A DNA stretch of 23,314 bases, from contig JBPOIN010000047.1 in NCBI GenBank assembly GCA_052034445.1, positions 1 to 23,314 on the forward strand. The letters run 5' to 3'. The stretch comes from Sterolibacterium sp052034445 (GTDB taxonomy: Bacteria; Pseudomonadota; Gammaproteobacteria; Burkholderiales; Rhodocyclaceae). How positions within the stretch are numbered: the first letter of the stretch is position 1; each line of letters starts with the position of its first letter. Both the position numbers and the translations under genes were made by a program. A model generated the notes under the pieces. The model was not told the DNA's origin. It ran no database searches and saw nothing but the letters and a program-made list of their open reading frames with translations. This document shows, one piece after another, positions 1-6,995 of this stretch.

Positions 1-3000
1 GCCTCGACAGCAGCAAGCAGCGTCACCAATGCGGCGAAAGTCGTGGTGATGGCGCCCAATATCACAACAGGCGGCTTTGGCTGGACTAATTACGGCGGTT
101 CTCTTGAGCTCGTGGCAGACAACATGAGTCTGGGCGGCAACCTGAACGTTGGTGCCGGCATGGTCTGGCTGCACGAAAAAACCTTCGGTCAGAGCATCGA
201 TCTGGGCGGCGCGGATTCGGGCGGGATCCTCGGTCTGGATACCAACGAACTGAACCAGGTTACGGCCAGTGTATTGCGCATCGGCACGCTCTCGAATACC
301 GGCACCATCAATGTCAGCGCTGCGATCGCGCCAGTCAATGCGACGACAGTGAGCTTGCAGGCGAGCAACAATGTCACGCAGGCGCCGGCCGGCACCATCA
401 GTACTGGGAGTCTGGCGGTCCGCACGCTCGGCAACGTCATGCTGGGTTCTGCCTCCAACATGGTCGGCAATTTTGCCGCCGAGGTCGGCGATGCGACGCA
501 CCAGAATCTGAGCGTGAGCTTTACGAATGGCCCGGCGCTGAATGTCGGAGCCAATATCGATGGCCTTTCCGGCGTTTCAATCAACGCCGCCGGCGGCTAC
601 GATTATTTGAGCCCCAACGGCACGATCACGCTGAAAACGACGGCCGCTTTGACACAATCCGCAGGCGCTTTGCTGTCCGGCAAGGCCCTGTATGCCGAAG
701 GTTCCAGCGTGGCGCTGAACAACGCCAACCCGATCGGCGTGATCGCCGGCAGTTCGTTGGGTACGAGCAGTGTCGATAACTTCAGCTACAACAGCAGCAA
801 CGGCATTCTGTTGTCGAGCGTGAATGGGTACTCCCAGATTTACGCCGCCAGCAGTTCGGCGCCGACCGGCATCCAGCTCGCGGCGGGCAGCGCCGGCATC
901 GGGGCGGAAGCCGGTGCGTATTTGAACGCTGCGTATGGCGGCGGAACGGCCGAACTCAACACGACGGGCGCGGTCAACTTGAATGCCGCTGCCAACAAGG
1001 TCAGCGCCCTGAAGGCGCTTGGCGTCAGCCAACTGAATTTCCTCAACACCGGCCCGTTGACGCTCGGCGTGGCCGGCAGCGGTGTGAGCTCCACGGGGAA
1101 TATCGCCATCAGCGCCGGTGGCGTACTGAGCCAGTCGGGCAGTGTCAATGCCACAGGATTGAATCTGACCAGCTATGGCGGCATGGCTCTGTCGGGCGCC
1201 AACAACGTCACGGGACTCAGCGCCAGCAACAGCGGTAGCGGCGATATCAACTTCGCCAACAGCGGCCCCCTGGTGCTGGGCAATATCAGCAACAGCGTCG
1301 GCAATGTTCAATTCAACATCTCGGGCGCCCTGAGTCAGTATGGCGGCACGATCACGGCCGGGAACCTGAGCGTTGCGAGCTATGGCGGGGCGATTCTCGG
1401 CGCAAACAATCAGGTCAGCATGTTTTCCGCCAGTAATGCGGGCAGCGGGGATGTGGTTTTTACCCAGAACAATAATCTCAATGTCGGCACGGTGAACAAC
1501 CCTTACGGCCTGGTGAAGCTCAAGGCGATCGGCAATGTCACGTTGATGGGCAATGTGCATTCGGGTTTGGTCGCCGGCGATGGCATCGAAATCGCGGCGG
1601 TGGGGGGGAATCTCGCCAATTCTTACGGTGGTAGTGCGCTGACGACGGGCGGCAGTCGCTGGCTGGTGTATTCGACGAACCCGCTCAACGACACCCTGGG
1701 CAGTCTGGTTTACGATTTCAGGCAATACAACGCAGTTCCGGGTGGCGCCACTGTACTGGGCAGTGGCAACGGTCTGCTTTACAGCGTGGCGCCCAGTCTG
1801 ACGGCCGGGCTGACTGGCAGCGTCAACAAGGTGTATGACCAGGGCACGACAGCGACGCTGACGGCCGGCAATTTTGCGCTGGCTGGCGCGCTGAATGCAG
1901 ACGTGCTGACGGTCAGTGGTTTGGGCAGCGCCGTGTATGCCGACAAGAATGTCGCGACCGGCAAGACCGTGACGGCGACGGGATTCACGATCACGGCCGT
2001 CGATTCCTCCAGCAAGCCCGTGTATGGCTATACAGTGCCACCTTCGGCAACCGGGAATGTGGGCGCCATCACGGCGCGCGCGTTGACCGTCGGTGCGACG
2101 GGCAGCAGCAAGGTGTATGACGGTACGACCGGCGCCACGGTGACGCTGAACGACGACCGCATCGCTGGCGACATCCTGACGAGTAGCTACGGCGGGGCGG
2201 CGTTTGCCGACAAGAACGTCGGCACGGCCAAGACCGTGACCGTGAGCGGCATCACGCTGACAGGCACGGATGCCGGCAACTACACCTACAACGCGAATAC
2301 CGCGACCTCAGCCGACATCACGGCGCGCGCGCTGACGGTCGGCGCGACGGGCAGCAGCAAGGTGTATGACGGTACGACCGGCGCCACGGTGACGCTGAGC
2401 GACGATCGTCTGGCGGGCGACGTGTTGTCGCTCAACAGCAGCACGGCCAACTTCGCCGACAAGAACGTCGGTACAGCCAAGACCGTGACCGTGAGCGGCA
2501 TTACGCTGAGCGGCGCGGATGCCGGCAACTACCAGGTGAGCAACCCCAGCACGCTGGCCGCAGCGGATATTCTCGTGCGCCCGTTGGCGACCTGGACCAG
2601 CAATACCAGTGGCCAGTGGAGCAACGCGTCGAATTGGGATGCCTTGCCGGACGGCGCCAATGTGCTGGCAGTTTCGATCCCGTCCGGTGGCAGTCTCACC
2701 GTGACCTATGATTCGAGCGCCGGAAATACCACGCTGCAGAATCTCAACAGCGCGCAGGGCCTGGCCATGGCGGGCGGCAATCTGACGGTATCGAACAATC
2801 TGACGACGATGGGGTTGCTGCAATCCGGCGGCACGTTGAACGGTAGCGGCAATCTGTATGTCAGCGACAATTTCAATCAGACTGGCGGCAACATAGCCCT
2901 CACGGGCGCGGCCAGTGCGGTATTGAACCGTCTGGCGGGCAATCTCAATATCGCCAGCCTGTCGGCAGGCAGCGTCGCGCTGTATGCGCCGGCTGGCGCC

Positions 3001-4029
3001 ATTTCGCAGAGCGGCCCCCTCGTCACCGCAGCGCTGACAACGCAGTCGGCGTATGGCGCGACATTAACCGATGCCGGCAATGCACTCGGCAGTTTTAGCG
3101 CCAGCAACAGCACGAGCGGCAATGTCGAGTTGTTCAATACCGGCGCTCTGTCGATTGGCGGCATTACGAACAATGGCGGCAACATCCTGGTCGACAATAC
3201 CGGCGCAATATCGACCGGCGGCGCCATCAGCGCACCGGCCGGCTCAATATCGATCATTGCCCATAGTCCCTTGACGATCGGTAACGGCGGCGTCGCCGCT
3301 GGCGGCAATATCTCGCTGACGGCTGGCGCCACAGCCAATCCGGGCGACGATCTGCTGATCAATGGTGTCGTATCAACAACCGGACTCACTTCGACGATCG
3401 ACCTGACATCTGGCGACAATCTTTATCTGAATGCCAATGTGACGGGTGGCGGATTGATCATGGCGACTGCGCTGACTGGCAATATCCAGGTCGGCGTTAA
3501 CGGTCCGAGCGGCGTCGGCATTGACTTCAATGCGCCGAATGGCACGATCATCTACGACATGCCGGCTTCGGCGAGCCAGATCGTTCAGGAAACCGTCACC
3601 ACGACACTTGCAGCAACCAACGATGCGCAGCAATCGTTGGGCGATCCGTCGAACACCTCACCGGAGACCCCGCCGCCATTGGCGCTCGCCAGCAGCACCA
3701 GCATGACCACGGGTACGGGAACGCTGAACGGCGGCGTGGTGGGGGGGACGGAAGGCCAGTTCGGTGGCGCCTCGACCGGCACATCGACCACGACGACATC
3801 CGGTGAGACGACGGGAACAACCTCCGCCGGCACTTCAACTGCGACCGGCACGACGGCCGAAGCCTCCGGCAGCACGACCTCCGATACTTCCGGCAGCACG
3901 ACGGGAACGAGCGAGGAAAAGAAGGACGACAAGAAGGACGACAAGAAGGCCGAGAAGGGCAGCAAGACGCAGGATTCGGCCAAGAAGGATGACAAGCCGG
4001 CTGGCAAGAAAATGGCGCTGTGCAGCTAA
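1..4029 (+). CDS. Filamentous-haemagglutinin-type surface adhesin with YDG repeats (5'-truncated by window edge)
   Basis: The reading frame is open from base 1, so the true start and the secretion domain lie upstream; at least 1,342 residues are visible. The composition is that of a right-handed beta-helix: rich in Gly, Ser, Thr, Asn and Ala, with recurring units of the kind 'YGG..L.GANN....SASN..SGD' (around 1171, 1378 and, more degenerate, 3045). Three YDG-type units (KVYDGTT ... ADKNVGT..TVTVSGI) lie at about 1795-2570. After them comes a beta-strand region with a WS..NWD..PDGANV motif. The C-terminus is a Thr/Ser/Gly-rich linker (about 3690-3910), then a Lys/Asp-rich tail, and the protein ends in ALCS. 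Family knowledge: such proteins are normally exported by two-partner secretion through a TpsB porin and mediate adhesion or biofilm formation. Neither the TPS domain nor a porin gene is in view, so the export route is inferred. Confidence 0.88.
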   Translation, partial: ASTAASSVTNAAKVVVMAPNITTGGFGWTNYGGSLELVADNMSLGGNLNVGAGMVWLHEKTFGQSIDLGGADSGGILGLDTNELNQVTASVLRIGTLSNTGTINVSAAIAPVNATTVSLQASNNVTQAPAGTISTGSLAVRTLGNVMLGSASNMVGNFAAEVGDATHQNLSVSFTNGPALNVGANIDGLSGVSINAAGGYDYLSPNGTITLKTTAALTQSAGALLSGKALYAEGSSVALNNANPIGVIAGSSLGTSSVDNFSYNSSNGILLSSVNGYSQIYAASSSAPTGIQLAAGSAGIGAEAGAYLNAAYGGGTAELNTTGAVNLNAAANKVSALKALGVSQLNFLNTGPLTLGVAGSGVSSTGNIAISAGGVLSQSGSVNATGLNLTSYGGMALSGANNVTGLSASNSGSGDINFANSGPLVLGNISNSVGNVQFNISGALSQYGGTITAGNLSVASYGGAILGANNQVSMFSASNAGSGDVVFTQNNNLNVGTVNNPYGLVKLKAIGNVTLMGNVHSGLVAGDGIEIAAVGGNLANSYGGSALTTGGSRWLVYSTNPLNDTLGSLVYDFRQYNAVPGGATVLGSGNGLLYSVAPSLTAGLTGSVNKVYDQGTTATLTAGNFALAGALNADVLTVSGLGSAVYADKNVATGKTVTATGFTITAVDSSSKPVYGYTVPPSATGNVGAITARALTVGATGSSKVYDGTTGATVTLNDDRIAGDILTSSYGGAAFADKNVGTAKTVTVSGITLTGTDAGNYTYNANTATSADITARALTVGATGSSKVYDGTTGATVTLSDDRLAGDVLSLNSSTANFADKNVGTAKTVTVSGITLSGADAGNYQVSNPSTLAAADILVRPLATWTSNTSGQWSNASNWDALPDGANVLAVSIPSGGSLTVTYDSSAGNTTLQNLNSAQGLAMAGGNLTVSNNLTTMGLLQSGGTLNGSGNLYVSDNFNQTGGNIALTGAASAVLNRLAGNLNIASLSAGSVALYAPAGAISQSGPLVTAALTTQSAYGATLTDAGNALGSFSASNSTSGNVELFNTGALSIGGITNNGGNILVDNTGAISTGGAISAPAGSISIIAHSPLTIGNGGVAAGGNISLTAGATANPGDDLLINGVVSTTGLTSTIDLTSGDNLYLNANVTGGGLIMATALTGNIQVGVNGPSGVGIDFNAPNGTIIYDMPASASQIVQETVTTTLAATNDAQQSLGDPSNTSPETPPPLALASSTSMTTGTGTLNGGVVGGTEGQFGGASTGTSTTTTSGETTGTTSAGTSTATGTTAEASGSTTSDTSGSTTGTSEEKKDDKKDDKKAEKGSKTQDSAKKDDKPAGKKMALCS
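2068..2565 (+). repeat. Tandem pair of 249-bp YDG repeat units inside the adhesin
   Basis: Two in-frame copies of 83 codons each start at 2068 and 2317. The first 100 or so bases of the copies differ at only a few positions, and the stretch encoding the KVYDGTTGATVTL core is identical. A third, more divergent unit precedes them (about 1795-2067). The near identity at DNA level suggests recent duplication or ongoing gene conversion, and the pair could change copy number by recombination. Confidence 0.85.
3919..3949 (+). repeat. 12-bp tandem repeat coding the Lys/Asp-rich adhesin tail
   Basis: The unit aagaaggacgac occurs at 3919-3930 and 3931-3942 and then begins a third time (3943-3949). It encodes KKDD repeats in the charged C-terminal tail of the adhesin. 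The unit is a multiple of three, so changes in copy number keep the frame. Confidence 0.7.
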
Positions 4030-4113
4030 CAATGCTGCCCGTCTTTGCGCTGGGGCTGGGGTTTTTGCGTGGCGAATCAGCCGGATGGGGCAGATCGGCA
4101 GGGGGGAGGCTTG

Positions 4114-4881
4114 ATGCAGGCGCAGGATGAACTGGTGGCCGCACAGCTCGATGAGCTGGTCGCGCAGGCGCGTGAGGCTTTCGGCGCCAGCCTGCTATCG
4201 GTGGTGCTGTTCGGCTCGGCGGCGGAAGGGCGCTTGCGCCCGGTTTCCGACGTGAATCTGCTGTTCCTGCTCGAAGATTTTGACACTCCGCAGATCGATG
4301 CCTTTCGGCCGGCCTTGCGCGCCGCCGAAGTGGCGATCCGGGCGCGCGGCATGTTTCTGCTGCGCGCGGAATTGGCCAGCGCCGCCGAGTTGTTTGCCCT
4401 GAAATTTTCGGACATCCAGACCCGCCATCGGGTTTTGTGGGGCCAGGATTGCACCACGCAGTATGCGATCGACCCCCAAGAGTTGCGCCGCCGGCTGCGC
4501 GAAGTGCTGCTGAATCTCGCGTTGCGCCTGCGCGAGCGTTACGCGCTGCTGAGTTTGCGTGAGGAACAGCTCGTGAAGGTCATTGCCGATGCGGCCGGCC
4601 CGTTGCGCTCGGCTGCCGCGGGGTTGCTCAAGTTGCGTGGACAGGGTGAGGTGGCGCCGCGCGACGCACTGCAACGCATTGCAGCGGCAAGCCAGGACCC
4701 GGCGCTGATCGCCGCCGTCGATTTTCTATCGCTTGCGCGTATGGAAACACCCCTGCCGCCGGGCGCGGCGCGTGATGCGGTGCTGGCCCTGATCCGCCTG
4801 GCGGCGCGGCTGCGCTGCGAACTGGAGAACCATCCGGATGCCGATCCTGGCGCCGAATTGTCGCTTCGCTCTGCCTCATGA
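4114..4881 (+). CDS. Nucleotidyltransferase-like protein (pol beta/MNT fold) with a DxN metal motif
   Basis: 255 residues from the ATG at 4114, chosen because a strong Shine-Dalgarno run (ggggggagg, 4101-4109) sits directly upstream; the frame is open further 5' but has no comparable site. Residues about 29-55 match the minimal nucleotidyltransferase signature: a beta-strand, Gly34-Ser35, a GR turn, then SDVNLLFLL. In the family the last motif is normally DxD, with both Asp binding Mg; here the second Asp is Asn48, so activity may be weak or lost. The C-terminal half is helical, Leu/Arg/Glu-rich and not recognised. The stop codon overlaps the start of the next gene by 4 bases (ATGA), implying translational coupling and a shared task. 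Substrate unknown. It could be an active NTase with atypical metal binding or a pseudo-NTase. Confidence 0.7.
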   Translation: MQAQDELVAAQLDELVAQAREAFGASLLSVVLFGSAAEGRLRPVSDVNLLFLLEDFDTPQIDAFRPALRAAEVAIRARGMFLLRAELASAAELFALKFSDIQTRHRVLWGQDCTTQYAIDPQELRRRLREVLLNLALRLRERYALLSLREEQLVKVIADAAGPLRSAAAGLLKLRGQGEVAPRDALQRIAAASQDPALIAAVDFLSLARMETPLPPGAARDAVLALIRLAARLRCELENHPDADPGAELSLRSAS

Positions 4882-5750
4882 GCAGTCCGCAATTTCTTGC
4901 GGCCTATCTGATTCTGATTCTCGCCGCCAATTTTTATTTGCGTTGGCGGATTCGCCAGCAGGAGGTCGGCGGTGCGGTTTATCGGCTCGACAGCAGCGCC
5001 GATCCCTACAAAATTGCCTTGCTGCGTGGCGGCGTCGAAGAGGCGCTGCGGGTGACCCTGTTTTCGCTCGTCGATCGCGGCCTGCTCGTGGAGCAGAACG
5101 GACTGCTCAGTCGCGGACGCCCGGATGCCGAAGATTTCGTGCGCCGGCCCTTGGAGCGCGCGGTGCTGACCTGCTTTGCACAGCCGGCTGCGCCGCAGAG
5201 CGCCAAGGCCGACACGGCCGTCAAAGCGGCGCTGCGCGAATGCGAAAACGAGCTCAAGCGGGCCAATCTGCTGGCCAATGAAGAAACCTTCGAGGCGCGC
5301 TTCAAGAGCTTCGGCGTCATGCTGGGGCTGGTGACCGGCGTCGGCGCCTGGCGCGCCCTCTACGCCTTGCAGCATGGGCGGCACAATATCGGCTTTCTCG
5401 TGCTGCTCGGCTTGATCGGCTGCATCGCTCTGGTGCTGGCTTATCGGCGTCGGCGTACGGGACGCGGCGATGCCGCGCTCGAACGTCTGCAAACCCTGTT
5501 TGCCAGTCTTAAACGGCGCGCTGCAAAAATCACCCCCGGCGGTGCGAGCCAGGAGGCTGTCGTGCTGGCGGCCGTCTTCGGGCTGGCGGCCTTGCCGGCC
5601 GCACATTTCCCTTTTATCGAGCGCCTGTTTCCGAAACCGCAGGGAGCGGGCGGAGATGGCGGCAGCTCTGGCTCCTGCGACTCGGACAACAGCAGTTGCG
5701 ATGGCGGCGGGTGTGGCGGTGGCGGCTGCGGTGGCGGTTGCGGCGGCTAA
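4878..5750 (+). CDS. TIGR04222-type membrane protein with a Gly/Cys-rich C-terminal tail
   Basis: 290 residues. An N-terminal transmembrane helix (about 7-22) is followed by a soluble domain containing the family-typical DPYKIALLRGG segment (42-52) and a winged-helix-like 'ALRVTLFSLVDRGLL' stretch. Further hydrophobic segments lie at about 147-163, 171-189 and 227-247. The last 25 or so residues are almost only Gly, Cys, Ser and Asp, with cysteines at 267, 274, 279, 284 and 288. I recognise the TIGR04222 pattern from memory; the function of that family is not established. Gly/Cys tails also end other membrane protein families of unknown role. Start and coupling: ATG overlaps the stop of the nucleotidyltransferase-like gene by 4 bases. 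The next gene rightward, a SPASM radical SAM enzyme, is convergent. Confidence 0.75.
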   Translation: MSSPQFLAAYLILILAANFYLRWRIRQQEVGGAVYRLDSSADPYKIALLRGGVEEALRVTLFSLVDRGLLVEQNGLLSRGRPDAEDFVRRPLERAVLTCFAQPAAPQSAKADTAVKAALRECENELKRANLLANEETFEARFKSFGVMLGLVTGVGAWRALYALQHGRHNIGFLVLLGLIGCIALVLAYRRRRTGRGDAALERLQTLFASLKRRAAKITPGGASQEAVVLAAVFGLAALPAAHFPFIERLFPKPQGAGGDGGSSGSCDSDNSSCDGGGCGGGGCGGGCGG

Positions 5751-5947
5751 CTCAATTGCCCCCATGTGGTAATGCTGAATATGTATTTTTTTTGCGATTC
5801 AATCGCCGCTCACGCTGACGAAATGGGCCTGTCGTCAGGAAAAAATCAAAGAGTCGTAAATTTTTTTGCGAAAAGCCCCAGAGCGTAAGGGCTATGGCGC
5901 ATCGGCGGTAAATCTCTCGATGCTTTAGTCATTTTTCCTGTGTTGTT
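5751..5947. other. A/T-rich convergent intergenic region
   Basis: These 197 bases separate the convergent TIGR04222 and radical SAM genes and are clearly richer in A and T than the coding DNA around them. They hold T8 (5785-5792) and T7 (5861-5867) tracts and one plausible hairpin (5874-5893). I see no ORF with a ribosome site and no riboswitch I can name. The region most likely carries the 3' ends of both transcripts. Confidence 0.5.
5871..5893 (-). terminator. Weak candidate terminator downstream of the radical SAM gene
   Basis: Read on the minus strand, AGCCC (5893-5889) pairs with GGGCT (5878-5874) around a 10-base loop, and TTT follows directly. It lies about 55 bases past the radical SAM stop. 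The stem is only 5 bp and the T run is short, so this is a modest candidate. Confidence 0.3.
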
Positions 5948-6985
5948 TCACATCTCCAGCCAGCAGCCCGGATCGCGTTGCAGGGGATCGCCCGTGACGG
6001 CGTGACTCAGGCAGCGCAGGCCGCCGCGACACAGGCTGGCAAAGGCGCATGGCGCGCAGGCCGCGGGGAGCGCCGCTGGGGCGCGCAGACTACGGAAGGT
6101 GGCGCAATCGTAAAGCGTCTCCAGCGGTGTTTCGAGCAGGTTGCCGACAGCGATCGGCAGGCGCCGGCAGGGATAGACATCGCCGTTCGGCATGATGGTC
6201 ATCAGCGTGTCGCCGGCCGTGCAGCGATACGGCGCATCGTCGGCGAACAGAAACTGTAGTGCGCGCTTCATGGCGATCTGGGTGGTGGTGTGGCGCTGCG
6301 CCTGGCGCGCCTGCGCCATGAGTTCGAACAGTTCCCGGGTTTCCGCCGCCGTCAGCGCCTTCCCAAGCGCGTCGGCAGCTTCAGGAATGATGCGGTCGGC
6401 CCAGATCCGGGTGACGCCTAGTTCGCTCGCCAGGCGCGCCACGGCGGCGAATTCTCGGTAATTATCGCGCTGGGCGGTGAAGGAAATCACGCTTGGGACA
6501 TTGTGGCTGACGAGACATTCGAGCGCCTGCACGGCGCGGGCAAAATTCCCTGTTCCGCGAATCCGGTCGTGGGTTTCCGCCGTGCCGTCAAGGCTGATCT
6601 GCACGAAGGCCGGGCGCCAGGTCGCCAGGCGCCTGGCCATGTCGGCATCGATCAGCGTGCCGTTGGTCAGGATCGCGAAACTGTAGAGCGCCTGGTCGGC
6701 GGCGAACAGATCGAGCAAGGCGGGAAAGTCATGGCGTGTGAACGGCTCGCCGCCCGTCACGGTGATGTGGCCACGAATGGCTGGTCTGGCTGATCTGTCC
6801 GGGCCGGCGGCGATGAAGGATTTGAATTGCGCCAGGATCGTTTGCCAGGTGGCGAAATCGAGGCCCGCGGCACGATATTCCGGTTGATAGCAATGGCTGC
6901 AGCGCAGGTTGCAACGATCCGTCAGATGCCATTGCAGCAACAGGCGCGGCGGGCGCAGCGGCGGTGTTTGCGGGGCAGGGGGCAT
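5948..6985 (-). CDS. Radical SAM/SPASM domain protein
   Basis: 345 residues from the ATG at 6985; the frame is open further upstream, but that stretch is antiparallel coding sequence of the neighbour. The radical SAM cluster motif is CNLRCSHC (Cys25, Cys29, Cys32), and TGGEP (77-81) is the SAM-contacting motif. The C-terminal SPASM region has Cys255, Cys273 (NGDVYPCRR), then C310-x2-C313-x5-C319-x5-C325 and Cys341, enough for auxiliary 4Fe-4S clusters. Family knowledge: SPASM enzymes include peptide and protein maturases (PqqE, anSME, sactipeptide enzymes) and heme-modifying enzymes (NirJ, AhbD); I cannot assign the substrate. No PqqA-like or other short precursor gene is visible next to it. 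It is the last gene of a leftward operon, 10 bases after the serine hydrolase-NamZ gene, so it is probably co-expressed with envelope enzymes although itself cytoplasmic. Confidence 0.88.
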   Translation of the reverse strand: MPPAPQTPPLRPPRLLLQWHLTDRCNLRCSHCYQPEYRAAGLDFATWQTILAQFKSFIAAGPDRSARPAIRGHITVTGGEPFTRHDFPALLDLFAADQALYSFAILTNGTLIDADMARRLATWRPAFVQISLDGTAETHDRIRGTGNFARAVQALECLVSHNVPSVISFTAQRDNYREFAAVARLASELGVTRIWADRIIPEAADALGKALTAAETRELFELMAQARQAQRHTTTQIAMKRALQFLFADDAPYRCTAGDTLMTIMPNGDVYPCRRLPIAVGNLLETPLETLYDCATFRSLRAPAALPAACAPCAFASLCRGGLRCLSHAVTGDPLQRDPGCWLEM

Positions 6986-6995
6986 GTGCGGAAGC

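Noticed and set aside
577..1725. 382-codon open frame on the minus strand within the adhesin
   Set aside because: Composition (Arg, Ala, Gln, His-rich) and lack of motifs mark it as the complement of a repetitive adhesin frame.
5699..5749. GGC/TGC-rich DNA considered as a tandem repeat or mobile-element scar
   Set aside because: It is fully explained as the codons of the Gly/Cys tail of the membrane protein.
4539..5765. 408-codon open frame on the minus strand
   Set aside because: It spans two coupled plus-strand genes with recognisable domains and has no ribosome site or family features.
5751..5947. Possible riboswitch or small RNA between convergent genes
   Set aside because: No conserved aptamer sequence could be recognised, and both flanking genes end here, so a leader RNA has no gene to control.
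5948..6985. Assignment of the radical SAM gene to PqqE or NirJ
   Set aside because: The SPASM cysteines fit several families, and no pqq or heme d1 genes are present in the window; a specific name would be a guess.
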